Assembly: GCA_023150945.1 (NCBI GenBank) | Contig: JAKLJX010000001.1 | Span: forward strand, 739,693 to 803,692 | DNA from: a bacterium | GTDB lineage: Bacteria; Zhuqueibacterota; Zhuqueibacteria; Zhuqueibacterales; Zhuqueibacteraceae | Direction: 5' to 3' | Length of the DNA: 64,000 bases | In this document: positions 46,081-55,900 of the stretch, piece after piece | How the letters are laid out: every line of letters starts with the position of its first letter | How positions within the stretch are numbered: position 1 is the first letter of the stretch | Translations under genes and position numbers: made by a program | The notes under the pieces: generated by a model | Databases searched by the model: none | Seen by the model: the letters and a program-made list of their open reading frames with translations, nothing else | Told to the model about the DNA's origin: nothing

Positions 46081-48297
46081 ATGAAACACCTCGGATTCAT
46101 GATCCTGTTGTTGGCCGTCGCGCTCGGCGATAGCAATGCGCAGCAGCGTGACTGGCGCGTGCATCGCCGCGGCCTGCTGCACCAAGCCGTGTACAACACC
46201 GGCGAGCTGGGAAGAGCTTACAATGCCGGCGGCACCGTGCAGCCGGGCAGCCCCGCCATGGAATATCCGCCGAATTCCAGCATTGTGCTCGATCGGGTGA
46301 ATTATCCGGGCCAGCACAATTCCTTCGGCAGCGGCATTTGGCTCGCCGGCACGCGCGCAAGCGGCAGAAGCTACGCGTTCTGCGGCGCTGTTTCCAACAC
46401 CAACGGCGACCCCATTACCGTTGTCGGCGTGTACAGCACGCCCCTCGAACTGCGCAAGATCGAGAATTTCCCGGTGCTGGCAAGCGGCGAGTTGAATTCA
46501 GCCTTCAATCCCGACGAAGCGGAGGAAGTCATCATCTCGCGCTGGGACACGCCGGTCGGCATTAGAGTAACGCGGACCAGCCGCGCCTGGAGTTATCCCA
46601 GTTACGACAGCTTCATCATCTATGAATATGAATTTGAGAACGTGACGAACGAAACGATTGCTGATGTGTTCATCACCTTTGCGAATACGTTTGGCCCTTC
46701 AATGTTCGGCTATCAACGCAATCACGGCGCGTGGTCGGAGAGCGCATTTCGCGGCCAGCCGCCGGCGGGATTGGGCGATCATTTCACGCGCTTCGATCTC
46801 AAACGCTGGATGAGTTACAATCATGAACGCGACGGCCTTCCGGATCCTGATTTCTTCGAAACCTGGTCCACGCCGGGCAATCGCGGCGGCTTGAACTCGC
46901 CGCAGGCTGTGGGCTTGCTGGTGCTGCATTTTGACTATGAGCATTTGAGTCCCAGAGATCGGACGCAGCAGGTTTTTCTCACGGCGGCCGACAGCGCGGG
47001 AATGTGGGATGCGAACGGCAAGGCGAAGCAGCCCTTTTTGCTCCGCTATGAAAATGGCAACCTCCCAGCCGAGGCGAAAACGGCAACCTGGATGGATCCG
47101 ACAGTGCAACGCAAAACGGGCATTTGGCAGGGCGTCACAGATTCAACCCGTTTTCGCAATCAGTTTGAAGCGGAGCTCTGGCCATACTGGAAAGGGCGCA
47201 CAAAAAGTTCAGCGAATCTCTCGTGGTGGCAGCCGGTTTCGCGCGGCTACGGTTTTTATCCCTACCTGCTCCCCGCGGGCGGGAAAATGCGGTTTGCAGT
47301 GGCAGAAGTTGCAGGCTATGGGCCCGGCGCGGCAGGCGACAGGAAATACAAAGATCTCGGCGGAACAGTGCGGGCGGGCGTTGATGCCGGCGCGTGGTTC
47401 AGTCCTGTGCCAAGTTGGTTCGACACGCTGCAATATGCGAATCTGGGCAGCAAAAACTATATCGGCAGCACTTATTTGCAGGATCATCCGCTGCCGTGGT
47501 ACGTAACGCCGGGCGTGGTTTCCATCCGCGATGTCGCGGACCGCGCGATTGAAATGTACACCGGCAGGCCTTTGGTGAAGCACGATACGCTGCAATACAA
47601 ACCCGAAGCAGCGCCGGCAACCGGCCGCTACAACACCGTTTCGATCCCATTTCCGGCGCCTGCCATTCGCATTGAAGACACGCGCGCCGCCGCCAACCGG
47701 ATCATTTGGGGGCCGCAGGTCGAAGCCTTCACTGCACCGCGCTTGCACGCGGCCTTCAGTCACTACGAGGTGATGCGCGCGCCCCATCCTTTGGGTCCCT
47801 GGACGGTTATCGATTCCGTGTCGGCGGGAGATCCGCGCTACTTTCACAACGGCGAATATGATGTTCTCGATCCCAATAGCAATCTCGGCGACAATGTTGC
47901 ATATGCCGTAGTCTCGGTGGATCAACTGGGCGGGAGAAGCGGCATGACCAATCTAACATCGCACGAAACGCAAGCGCCGCCGGCTGAATCTCTCGGAAAG
48001 GTTTATGTCGTGCCCAATCCGCTGATTGTGACGAGCGGCTTGACGGGTTCTGATCCCGGTGGAGAGATCAACGATCGCATTCAGTTTCTGGGATTGACGA
48101 ATCGCTGCACCATCAGAATTTTCTCTTACGCCGGGCAGTTAATAATCACGCGCGAACATGACCGGGAAACGTACGGCAATCCCTGGTACCAGCTCAGCAT
48201 CAACAATCAAATCATTGCTTCTGGGGTGTATTACTTTGTCGTCGAAGACCGCGACACCGGCGCACGGGCCAGCGGCAAGTTTGTGGTCATTCACTGA
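46081..48297 (+). CDS. Large secreted protein of the TonB/PorV module
   Basis: A 738-residue exported protein of unknown function: signal peptide (MILLLAVALGDSNAQ), a long beta-rich region, an FN3-like segment (about 530-600) and a C-terminal sorting-like Ig domain (from about 644, VVPNPL...CTIRIFSYAGQL, ending KFVVIH). ATG 46081 is preferred to an ATG five codons earlier (46066) because the signal peptide follows directly. It corresponds in position and C-terminal pattern to the protein at 4631 and is probably the surface partner of the transporter at 42977. Confidence 0.75.
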   Translation: MKHLGFMILLLAVALGDSNAQQRDWRVHRRGLLHQAVYNTGELGRAYNAGGTVQPGSPAMEYPPNSSIVLDRVNYPGQHNSFGSGIWLAGTRASGRSYAFCGAVSNTNGDPITVVGVYSTPLELRKIENFPVLASGELNSAFNPDEAEEVIISRWDTPVGIRVTRTSRAWSYPSYDSFIIYEYEFENVTNETIADVFITFANTFGPSMFGYQRNHGAWSESAFRGQPPAGLGDHFTRFDLKRWMSYNHERDGLPDPDFFETWSTPGNRGGLNSPQAVGLLVLHFDYEHLSPRDRTQQVFLTAADSAGMWDANGKAKQPFLLRYENGNLPAEAKTATWMDPTVQRKTGIWQGVTDSTRFRNQFEAELWPYWKGRTKSSANLSWWQPVSRGYGFYPYLLPAGGKMRFAVAEVAGYGPGAAGDRKYKDLGGTVRAGVDAGAWFSPVPSWFDTLQYANLGSKNYIGSTYLQDHPLPWYVTPGVVSIRDVADRAIEMYTGRPLVKHDTLQYKPEAAPATGRYNTVSIPFPAPAIRIEDTRAAANRIIWGPQVEAFTAPRLHAAFSHYEVMRAPHPLGPWTVIDSVSAGDPRYFHNGEYDVLDPNSNLGDNVAYAVVSVDQLGGRSGMTNLTSHETQAPPAESLGKVYVVPNPLIVTSGLTGSDPGGEINDRIQFLGLTNRCTIRIFSYAGQLIITREHDRETYGNPWYQLSINNQIIASGVYYFVVEDRDTGARASGKFVVIH

Positions 48298-48389
48298 AGC
48301 AAAGAATTATGACAGGAAACTGAATGGCGGAAGAATCGTGTTTGAAATTATTGGGTGCAAACATATTTCTGTCAAACATCTTTTTGTCA

Positions 48390-48426
48390 ATTGGATGCTT
48401 GAAATTTTCCGATTGGATGCTTGAAA
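48390..48426. repeat. 15-bp direct repeat before a PorV-like gene
   Basis: ATTGGATGCTTGAAA occurs at 48390-48404 and again at 48412-48426, a period of 22 bp (about two helix turns). The second copy ends 10 bases before the PorV-like ATG. It could be a paired operator or a simple duplication. Confidence 0.6.
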
Positions 48427-48436
48427 GTGGAGAATC

Positions 48437-49483
48437 ATGATGAATTCTCTGAAAACGAAAATCCGGTTTCTCGCTGCAATCATTTTGGCAGGCAATATCT
48501 TTTCTTCTGAGTCTTTGGCGCAGAAGGTGGGCAGCACCTCGATGCAGTTTCTGAAAGTGATGCCCTCGGCGCGCGCCACGGCGCTGGGCGAGGCTTATGC
48601 CGTGCGGGCCACCGGCGCCGAGGCAATGTTTTGGAATCCCGCGGGCCTCGCTCGGCTCGACAACATGGAATTGACTTCCACCTACACCAACTGGCTCTTT
48701 GATTCCCAACAGGGCGCTCTCGCCTTTGCGCTTGCGATTGAAGGATTCGGCGCGCTCGGCTTGCAAGTCCAATATGTCGATTTCGGCGAGTTCGAAGAAA
48801 CCACCAACGCGCGCCCCTACATCAGCAATCCCGAAGGCCCGGGACTGACCGGAAGAACCTTCAGCCCTTACAGCTACGTCGTCGGCGTATCGTATGGCCG
48901 CGATCTCACCGACAAGTTTTCCGTGGGCTTGGGCATGAAGTACGTGCATGAGTCGCTCTACGATGGTCGCAAGCTCACGGCGCAAGTGCGGCAGGGCGTG
49001 TTCGAAGAGGTCGACACCTGGGCGAACGGCTTGCTGTTTGATTTCGGCATTCGCTACAACACCGGTTATCGCTCGATTCATATCGGATCTGCCGTGCAGA
49101 ATTTTGGAGCGGATGTGAAATATGCCAAGGAATCGAATCCTGTGCAGCTGCTGTTTCGCTTCGGCATTGGCGCGGATCTCGTCGGGCCGGAAGGGCTGTT
49201 GCGCTCCGGCAGCTCGGAGAACCGGTTGAGTGCGGCGCTGGACATCTTTCATCCCAACGATTACGCGCAACAGATACACGCCGGCGTGGAATATGAGTTT
49301 GCCGGTTCGTTTGCGTTGCGCGGCGGTTACAAGTTCAACTACGATTTCGACGGATTGACGCTCGGCGGCGGCGTCAAGCACGCACTCGAGGGCGTCCGGC
49401 TGTCGGCAGACTACAGCTATGGCGCCATGGGTACTTACCTCGGCAATGTTCAGCGGATCAGTTTAGGGATTGCGCTACCATGA
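48437..49483 (+). CDS. PorV/PorQ-like outer-membrane protein (second module)
   Basis: A 348-residue barrel protein of the UPF0164/PorV type: signal peptide ending ESLAQ, family signature ARATALGEAYAV followed by MFWNPAGLARL, and amphipathic strands to the C-terminus. GGAGA lies just before the ATG. It parallels the gene at 7953. Its last four bases overlap the next start (ATGA), indicating a coupled pair of outer-membrane proteins. Confidence 0.86.
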   Translation: MMNSLKTKIRFLAAIILAGNIFSSESLAQKVGSTSMQFLKVMPSARATALGEAYAVRATGAEAMFWNPAGLARLDNMELTSTYTNWLFDSQQGALAFALAIEGFGALGLQVQYVDFGEFEETTNARPYISNPEGPGLTGRTFSPYSYVVGVSYGRDLTDKFSVGLGMKYVHESLYDGRKLTAQVRQGVFEEVDTWANGLLFDFGIRYNTGYRSIHIGSAVQNFGADVKYAKESNPVQLLFRFGIGADLVGPEGLLRSGSSENRLSAALDIFHPNDYAQQIHAGVEYEFAGSFALRGGYKFNYDFDGLTLGGGVKHALEGVRLSADYSYGAMGTYLGNVQRISLGIALP

Positions 49484-51033
49484 AAAATTTCATCGTTTGC
49501 AGAAAACGGAAATGCTCCCATGCAAATGTGCAAAGACGCAAAGAAATGGCAAAGGAAAAATTTTGCGTGTTCTCTGCCGCTCTGCGGTTTTGCGTGCTGT
49601 TTTTCCTTTTGGCGCGAGCACTTTTCGCGCAAGGCTACGGCGGCGCGCTGACGTTTCAGGGAATTAATCACTACTCGCTGCATTCCGCCGCAAGCCGGGC
49701 CATGGGCGGCGTCATCATCGGCGTCAAACAAGACGCCGGATTGATGTTTCAGAATCCGGCGGCATTGCATTCAATATCCGGGATACAGGCGGCACTTGGC
49801 GGACTTTGGTTCTCCCAGGATTTGGAACAACAGCAGAATTATGCGCCGGTGAGATATTACTCGAATCTCAGCCTGCTGTTGGAAGGCCTGACCGCCAAAA
49901 TACCGAATCCGGATACCACGCTTGTCGGCTTCACGGCACAGGACACGGTGCAGAGACCGTATGACAGCATCGGGCCAAATTGGACACGTTCGAAAAATCA
50001 TAACACACCACTGCAGGCGTTTCTTGCCGTGCCGCTTTCGTTGGGAAATATCAAGCTCGTTGCCGGAATCGGTGCGGTCAATTACGCCGACTTGAATCAT
50101 TATTATCAAAACAACAATGTCCTTTCTCCCAACATCTTGTCGCAACGTCCGTTGCCAACGCTGCGCCCGGGTGATGATAATCCCCTGCCGGTGAATTGGT
50201 CGCAGGCAATGCGTTCGCGCGCCGGCTCGCTGCAAGGTTACGGCATCGCCCTGGCCGGCAGCGTGATGAAGAATGTTTCCCTTGGTTTCAGCGGAATGAT
50301 CCTGGACGGCAGCAGTGACGACGTTGAACAAGAGGTGGCCAGAGGAAGACTCACGTTTTATTCGAATGCTTTTCGCGCGGATTCGATTTACCACAGAATC
50401 ACCAAGACGGGCACTTCGGATTTCAGCGGCACGGAATTTACTCTGAGCAGCATTCTCACCGGGCGGTTCGTCAGCGTCGGTTTTGCCGTCAAACCGCCGG
50501 CAACAATCACTCGGAACTACACCATGCAGGTTGCAACCGATACGACCGGCACGCCCTCCCTTGCGACGATTCAAGGCGAAGACGAATTGCAGCTGCCCTG
50601 GCGCGGCCGGCTTGGCCTTGCGCTCACGCCAAATGAGAATCTGACCCTGGGCTTGGAGTATGAGTTTCGTCCTTATGATTCCGCCAAGTATGTCGATGCG
50701 AACGGCGTCGAAAACTCGCCCTGGCTTTCCACCTCGCTCTTTCGCATCGGCGCAGAGTATAGAATTGCCTCCTGGCTGGCGCTGCGCGGCGGCATGCGCG
50801 GCGAGGCGGAAGTATTCGAACCGGAAGGAAATCAGATCGAAGGCGAGCCGGTGGCGTACACGGTTTATTCAGCCGGCGTCGGAATCACGCAATCGGCCCT
50901 GCACTTGAGTGTGACGTATGAAAACGCCTTGATGAAGTACCAAGACATTTGGGCCAGCGCCATCAGCAAGAATCGCGAACGGTGTCACACGTTCATCGCA
51001 CAACTCTCATATGAGATACCCTGGCAACATTAA
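49480..51033 (+). CDS. FadL/PorV-like outer-membrane beta-barrel protein
   Basis: A 517-residue barrel. After the signal peptide (FFLLARALFAQ) the mature start carries ASRAMGGVIIGVKQDAG and FQNPAALHS, a divergent version of the PorV/FadL N-terminal signature. Strands continue to the C-terminal QLSYEIPW. From ATG 49480, which overlaps the PorV stop, the first 40 codons run through a palindromic CGCAAAG repeat; ATG 49546 (MAKEKFCVF) inside the repeat would give a normal-length signal peptide. Substrate unknown. Confidence 0.8.
   Translation: MKNFIVCRKRKCSHANVQRRKEMAKEKFCVFSAALRFCVLFFLLARALFAQGYGGALTFQGINHYSLHSAASRAMGGVIIGVKQDAGLMFQNPAALHSISGIQAALGGLWFSQDLEQQQNYAPVRYYSNLSLLLEGLTAKIPNPDTTLVGFTAQDTVQRPYDSIGPNWTRSKNHNTPLQAFLAVPLSLGNIKLVAGIGAVNYADLNHYYQNNNVLSPNILSQRPLPTLRPGDDNPLPVNWSQAMRSRAGSLQGYGIALAGSVMKNVSLGFSGMILDGSSDDVEQEVARGRLTFYSNAFRADSIYHRITKTGTSDFSGTEFTLSSILTGRFVSVGFAVKPPATITRNYTMQVATDTTGTPSLATIQGEDELQLPWRGRLGLALTPNENLTLGLEYEFRPYDSAKYVDANGVENSPWLSTSLFRIGAEYRIASWLALRGGMRGEAEVFEPEGNQIEGEPVAYTVYSAGVGITQSALHLSVTYENALMKYQDIWASAISKNRERCHTFIAQLSYEIPWQH
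49519..49599. repeat. Palindromic CGCAAAG repeat overlapping the 5' end of a gene
   Basis: Left arm TGCAAAGACGCAAAGAAATG and right arm TCTGCGGTTTTGCGTGCTG form an imperfect inverted repeat of the same family as 17353-17433. It encodes part of the signal peptide region of the downstream barrel protein. Confidence 0.7.
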
Positions 51034-51088
51034 CAAAAGACATAGTTCCATCATCTCAACCCCACAACCGATGACAAGGAGGCGCATC

Positions 51089-52660
51089 ATGAAAAAAACT
51101 GTTACGATGATGCTCGCTTTTACTTTCATGTTGATCTTATCCTCATCTCTTTTAGCCCAATCCGTGGGAGATTATCGCACGCGTGCCAGCGGTAATTGGA
51201 GTGTGGCGCAGAACTGGCAGCGGTTCAACGGTTCCACCTGGGCCAACGTTGCCACGCCGCCGAGCGGGTCTGAAACCATCACGATCCTGAGCACGGATTC
51301 AATATTCGTCAACGCTCCGGTTTCGATCACCGGCACGCTCATCAATCAAGGAATAGTAGAACCCGTTGACAGTCTCACCATCACCTTTGCGAACGGTGGG
51401 ACTTACCAGCATGACCGGGATGGCGGCAGTATTCCGCAATCAATTTGGGCAGAGGGCTCAACTCTCTTGTTGACGGGAGTGACGACAACTGCTCCCAACG
51501 ATAGAGATCAAGATTATTACAACCTCACCTTCAATACTCCCGGTTTGCTCTCGAATCTCAACATGAACTTGAACGGCAACACCATTGGCGGCAATGTCCG
51601 CATCATCACCACCGGAACCACCAATCGTTGGTACCTCACCACCGCGCTCGCCACGGATACGGCAATCGTGACGATCATGGGCAACGTGTTGGTTGAAGCC
51701 GGTCAGTTTTCCGTGCAAGGAACAAGCAACGCGCAAACCGTCTTTGAAGTGCATCATTACGGCAATATCGTGGTGACCGGCGGCAACTTCTCGATTGCGC
51801 GCGGTTCACAAGCAGGCGGCAAGACAACGTGGTATCTGCATGAAGGCAACTTCTCCATGTCGAATGCGACGACGCAAAACTCCAACGCCACCCCAGGCGG
51901 CGCCAAATTCGTTTTTGCCAAAGCCGGCACGCAAACGCTGACGTTGGGAACGGGAAACACGTTGACGGCTCTTCCCATTGAAGTCAGCAGCGGCACGACG
52001 CTCGATATGGGCGCGGGCGTGCTGGCGGGCAGCGGCACGTTCACAGTACATGAAGGTGCAACCTTGCTGACCGCCCTTCCCGGCGGCGTAGCAGAGATGC
52101 TCAGCGCGGTCACCGGTGTGGTGACGCTTGCCGAAGGATCCAGCTATGGATTCAACGGCGCCGCGGCGCAAGTTACGAGTGCTCGCATGCCAACGACGGT
52201 CACTGATCTCATCATCAATAACGCCGCGGGTGTGATGCTGTCGCAAGCCACGACCATCAACGGTGTGCTCAGACTTGTGAACGGCGAGTTCGACAATACC
52301 ATCCCTTTCACGCTCGGCCCGAATGGATCGATTTCGTTTGAAGGCGGAAGCCTCAAAGTTCCGGTTTCGGTTGCCGAGCGGCAACAGGACGTGCCGGTAT
52401 CGTTCTTCATCGAACAGAATTATCCCAATCCTTTTAATCCATCTACGACCATAAGATTCGGACTGCCTTCTGCCTCTCGGGTCACTGTTGAAGTATTCAA
52501 CACGCTCGGGCAGAAAGTCGCCACGCTTTTCGATGGTCGCAAAGCTGCTGGCGTGCATAACGTGCAGTTTGATGCCGCCCATCTCAGCAATGGCGTTTAT
52601 TTGTGTAGAATTCAGGCGGGAGAAATTGTGGGTATGAAACGCATGGTCTTGATGAAGTGA
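51089..52660 (+). CDS. Secreted one-module repeat protein with type IX sorting domain
   Basis: A 523-residue exported protein of unknown function. Signal peptide (MLILSSSLLAQ), an N-terminal domain GDYRTRASGNWSVAQNWQRF, one beta-helix-like module (YQHDRDGGSIPQSIW, ATTQNSNATPGGAKFVF) and a sorting domain (NYPNPFNPSTTIRF, ending KRMVLMK). AAGGAGG lies 6 bases before ATG 51089. It is a paralog of the next gene, which carries four such modules. A surface adhesin or structural role is plausible; no catalytic motif is seen. Confidence 0.8.
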   Translation: MKKTVTMMLAFTFMLILSSSLLAQSVGDYRTRASGNWSVAQNWQRFNGSTWANVATPPSGSETITILSTDSIFVNAPVSITGTLINQGIVEPVDSLTITFANGGTYQHDRDGGSIPQSIWAEGSTLLLTGVTTTAPNDRDQDYYNLTFNTPGLLSNLNMNLNGNTIGGNVRIITTGTTNRWYLTTALATDTAIVTIMGNVLVEAGQFSVQGTSNAQTVFEVHHYGNIVVTGGNFSIARGSQAGGKTTWYLHEGNFSMSNATTQNSNATPGGAKFVFAKAGTQTLTLGTGNTLTALPIEVSSGTTLDMGAGVLAGSGTFTVHEGATLLTALPGGVAEMLSAVTGVVTLAEGSSYGFNGAAAQVTSARMPTTVTDLIINNAAGVMLSQATTINGVLRLVNGEFDNTIPFTLGPNGSISFEGGSLKVPVSVAERQQDVPVSFFIEQNYPNPFNPSTTIRFGLPSASRVTVEVFNTLGQKVATLFDGRKAAGVHNVQFDAAHLSNGVYLCRIQAGEIVGMKRMVLMK

Positions 52661-52992
52661 CCTGGACAGGCTTTGCGGTCAGTGCGGGTATCATGTGGTT
52701 TCGGCTGGTTCGCAAGGGCAACGCCCGGGCCAGTGCATTGATTTTGGGAGAATCATTGTAGCCAGCATTCTGTTACCGATCTTCCAGAAGGCGTCGCGGC
52801 CTGTCAATCCGTAGGAATCCTGTATGGTGCTGGGTGCCGTGTTCGATACTTCACAAGGTCCCTTCGAGATGACAGGCAAAGAGATTTTTCAAGGTAACAG
52901 TGCAACAGGCTGAGTGACAAGCTGTTCCATTGTGAACTTGCATGCGTCAAGTATCAACCCTGTAAACCATCATAAAAATGGAGAAGGGTGTC
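52661..52992. other. Gene-free 332-bp spacer between paralogs
   Basis: No supported gene, terminator or promoter. Only short open frames exist; a 62-codon minus-strand frame (52691-52879) has no ribosome-binding site or recognisable product. The block may be an interspersed repeat, but nothing inside the window matches it. Confidence 0.5.
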
Positions 52993-55900
52993 ATGAAAAT
53001 TTTGAAACGAACAATTTGCGCCGCTGCAATTGCGGTATTCATTTCAAGCCCGGCCCTGGCACAGCAAGCGGGAGATTATCGTTCCGCAGCCAGCGGGAAC
53101 TGGGGCGATGCCTCAACCTGGGAAACGTTCGATGGCGCAAACTGGGTCGTAGCGGCCACTGCTCCGGCGGGAAGCGAAACCATCACCGTGCGTGGTGATG
53201 ACACCGTGCGCGTGGATATTGCGGTGAGTGTTGCCGGCTATGTCAAAGTGGAAGAAACCGGCATCGTCGAGATCAGCTCGGGTTCTTTGGAGTTTGGCAA
53301 CGGCAGCACCTACGAGCATGCTCGAGATGCCGGCAGCGTACCCCTCGCCACCTGGAGCCCGGGATCTACATTTCTGCTGACCGGGACGGTTCAGGATGCC
53401 CCGGGCAACAGAAATCAAAGCTTCCATCATGTCACCTTTAACACGCCCAACCTGGGCCGCAACCGCGACATGGGGTGGAATGACATCGTCATCGGCGGCG
53501 TTGTGCGAGTGATCAACACCGGCACGTTCAGATGGCAATTGACTTCCATTGCCGCCAACGACACGGCGGCGTTCGCGATCATGGGCGATGTGATCGTCGA
53601 AGACGGCCAATTTGCAGTGCAGGGCACCAGCAATGCGCAGACAACATTCATTGTCCATCACTACGGCAACCTCAATGTCACCGGCGGCAACTTTTCACTG
53701 GCCAGAGGCTCGCAAGGCAACGGCTCGGGAACCACGACGTGGTATTTGCATCAGGGTAATTTCGCGATGGACAGTGCCGCGACGCAAAACTCCAATCCCA
53801 CACCGGGGAATGCAAAATTCGTGTTTGCGAAAAACGACACGCAGCAGGTGACATTCAAGAATGTGACCTTTGCCGGCGGCCGGATTCATTTCGAAGTTGC
53901 CGATACGAGCACCATGGAAATCGTCGGGCCTTTTGTCGTCAACGGAAATCTGGTCAATCGCGGCGCCGTCGTGCCGCAGGACACGCTGACCTTCACCAAC
54001 GGCGCGGTTTATGAACACGCCCGCAACGGCGGCAGTGTGCCCTCGGCTGTTTGGCAGGAAGGTTCGAGCGCATTGTTCACCGGCGTCACCACTACTGCGC
54101 CGGAGAATCGCGGGCAGGATTACTACCATCTCACGCTCAACACCCCGGGGCTGACTTCGAATCGCGATTTGGCTTTGGATGGCAATACCATCAGCGGCAA
54201 TCTCACGGTGATCAGCACCGGCTCGGCGCGCTGGCAACTCGTGGGCGGATCGTCGGGCACGGTGACGATCAAGGGCGACGTGATCGTACAAGCCGGCCAA
54301 TTGGCCACGCATGGCACCAGCAGCGCCACCAATGTCGTGGTCGAGCACTATGGCAATATCAATGTTACCGCTGGCAACTTTTCCATCGGCAGAGGCTCGC
54401 AAGGCAGCGGCGCGGGCACGACGATTTGGAATCTGCACGAAGGCAATTTCTCAATGTCAAATGCCACAACACAGAATTCCAATCCCACACCCGGCAATGC
54501 CAAGTTCGTCTTCACCAAAGATGGCGGCGTGCAGAATCTGATGCTCGCGAACGTGACGTATGCCGGCGGCGGCTTGCCGATTCAGGTCGATAGCGCGGCA
54601 ACGTTGAACATGGACACGACTTCCGTCGGCGGCAACGGCGCATTCATTCTTTCTCCCGGAGCAACGCTGCAAACTGCTCATCCCGGCGGATTGAATGCGG
54701 CAATTGCTACGACCGGAGTCGTCGCGTTCAGCAAAGCCGCCAACTTCACATTCAACGGAACGCAGGCGCAAGTTGCCGGCGCGCTACTGCCGGACACGTT
54801 GGGCGTGCTGACGCTTGCGAATCCTGCCGGTGTTGCTTTCAACGACACGGTCAGAAGCGCAAAACTAGTTGTCTCGCCCGGCACGCTTATGCAGATTGAT
54901 TCCCTGGGCAGCGTGACTGCCGATTCCGGTTCGGTTGCCGGCACAGTCATTAGCAAAGGAGAGCTTGTCGCAGTTGCGCCTTTGGTTTTCACAAATGGCT
55001 CTGTTTACGAGCATGCGCGCGATGGCGGCAGTGTTCCGAGCGGTGTGTGGAATGAAGGCTCGACCGCATTGTTCACCGGCGTTACTACCACAGCGCCGGA
55101 AAATCGCGGGCAAGATTATTACCATCTCACGCTCAACACGCCGGGACTGACTTCGAATCGCGATTTGGCTCTGGATGGCAACACCATTCACGGCAATCTC
55201 ACGGTGGTCAGCACCGGCTCGGCGCGCTGGCAGCTCGTCGGCGGCTCATCGGGCACGGTGACGATCAAAGGCGATGTGATCGTGCAAGCCGGCCAGTTAG
55301 CAACGCATGGCACCAGCAGCGCCACCAATGTCGTGGTTGAACATTTTGGCGATGTCACTGTCACTGGCGGCAACTTTTCCATCGGCAGAGGCTCGCAAGG
55401 CAGTGGCGCGGGCACGACGTTTTGGAATCTGCACGAAGGCAATTTCTCAATGTCGAATGCCACCACACAGAATTCCAATCCCACGCCCGGCAATGCCAAG
55501 TTTGTCTTCACCAAAGATGGCGGCGTGCAAAACCTGGTGCTCTCGAATGTGACATTTGGCGGCGGCGGTTTGCCGATTCAAGTCGATAGCTCAGCAACGT
55601 TGAACATGGACACGACCGCCGTGCGTGGCAATGGCGCGTTTATCCTTTCTGCCGGAGCGACTTTGCAAACCGCGCGCGCGGGCGGATTGGACGGCGCCAT
55701 TGGCACAACCGGCGTCATTACACTCAGCAAAGCAGCCAACTTCACGTTCAACGGCATCCAACTTCAAGCGCCCGGCGTGCTGCTGCCGGACACGATCGGG
55801 GTGCTGACGCTGTCCAATCCTGCCGGCGTCGCATTCAACGACACCGTGAAGTGTGCCGAATTGCTGGTGAATTCCGGCACAATCATGCTGGTTGATTCGT

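Noticed and set aside
52691-52879. 62-codon minus-strand frame in the spacer between repeat-protein genes
   Set aside because: No ribosome-binding site, no recognisable product and probably part of a non-coding repeat.
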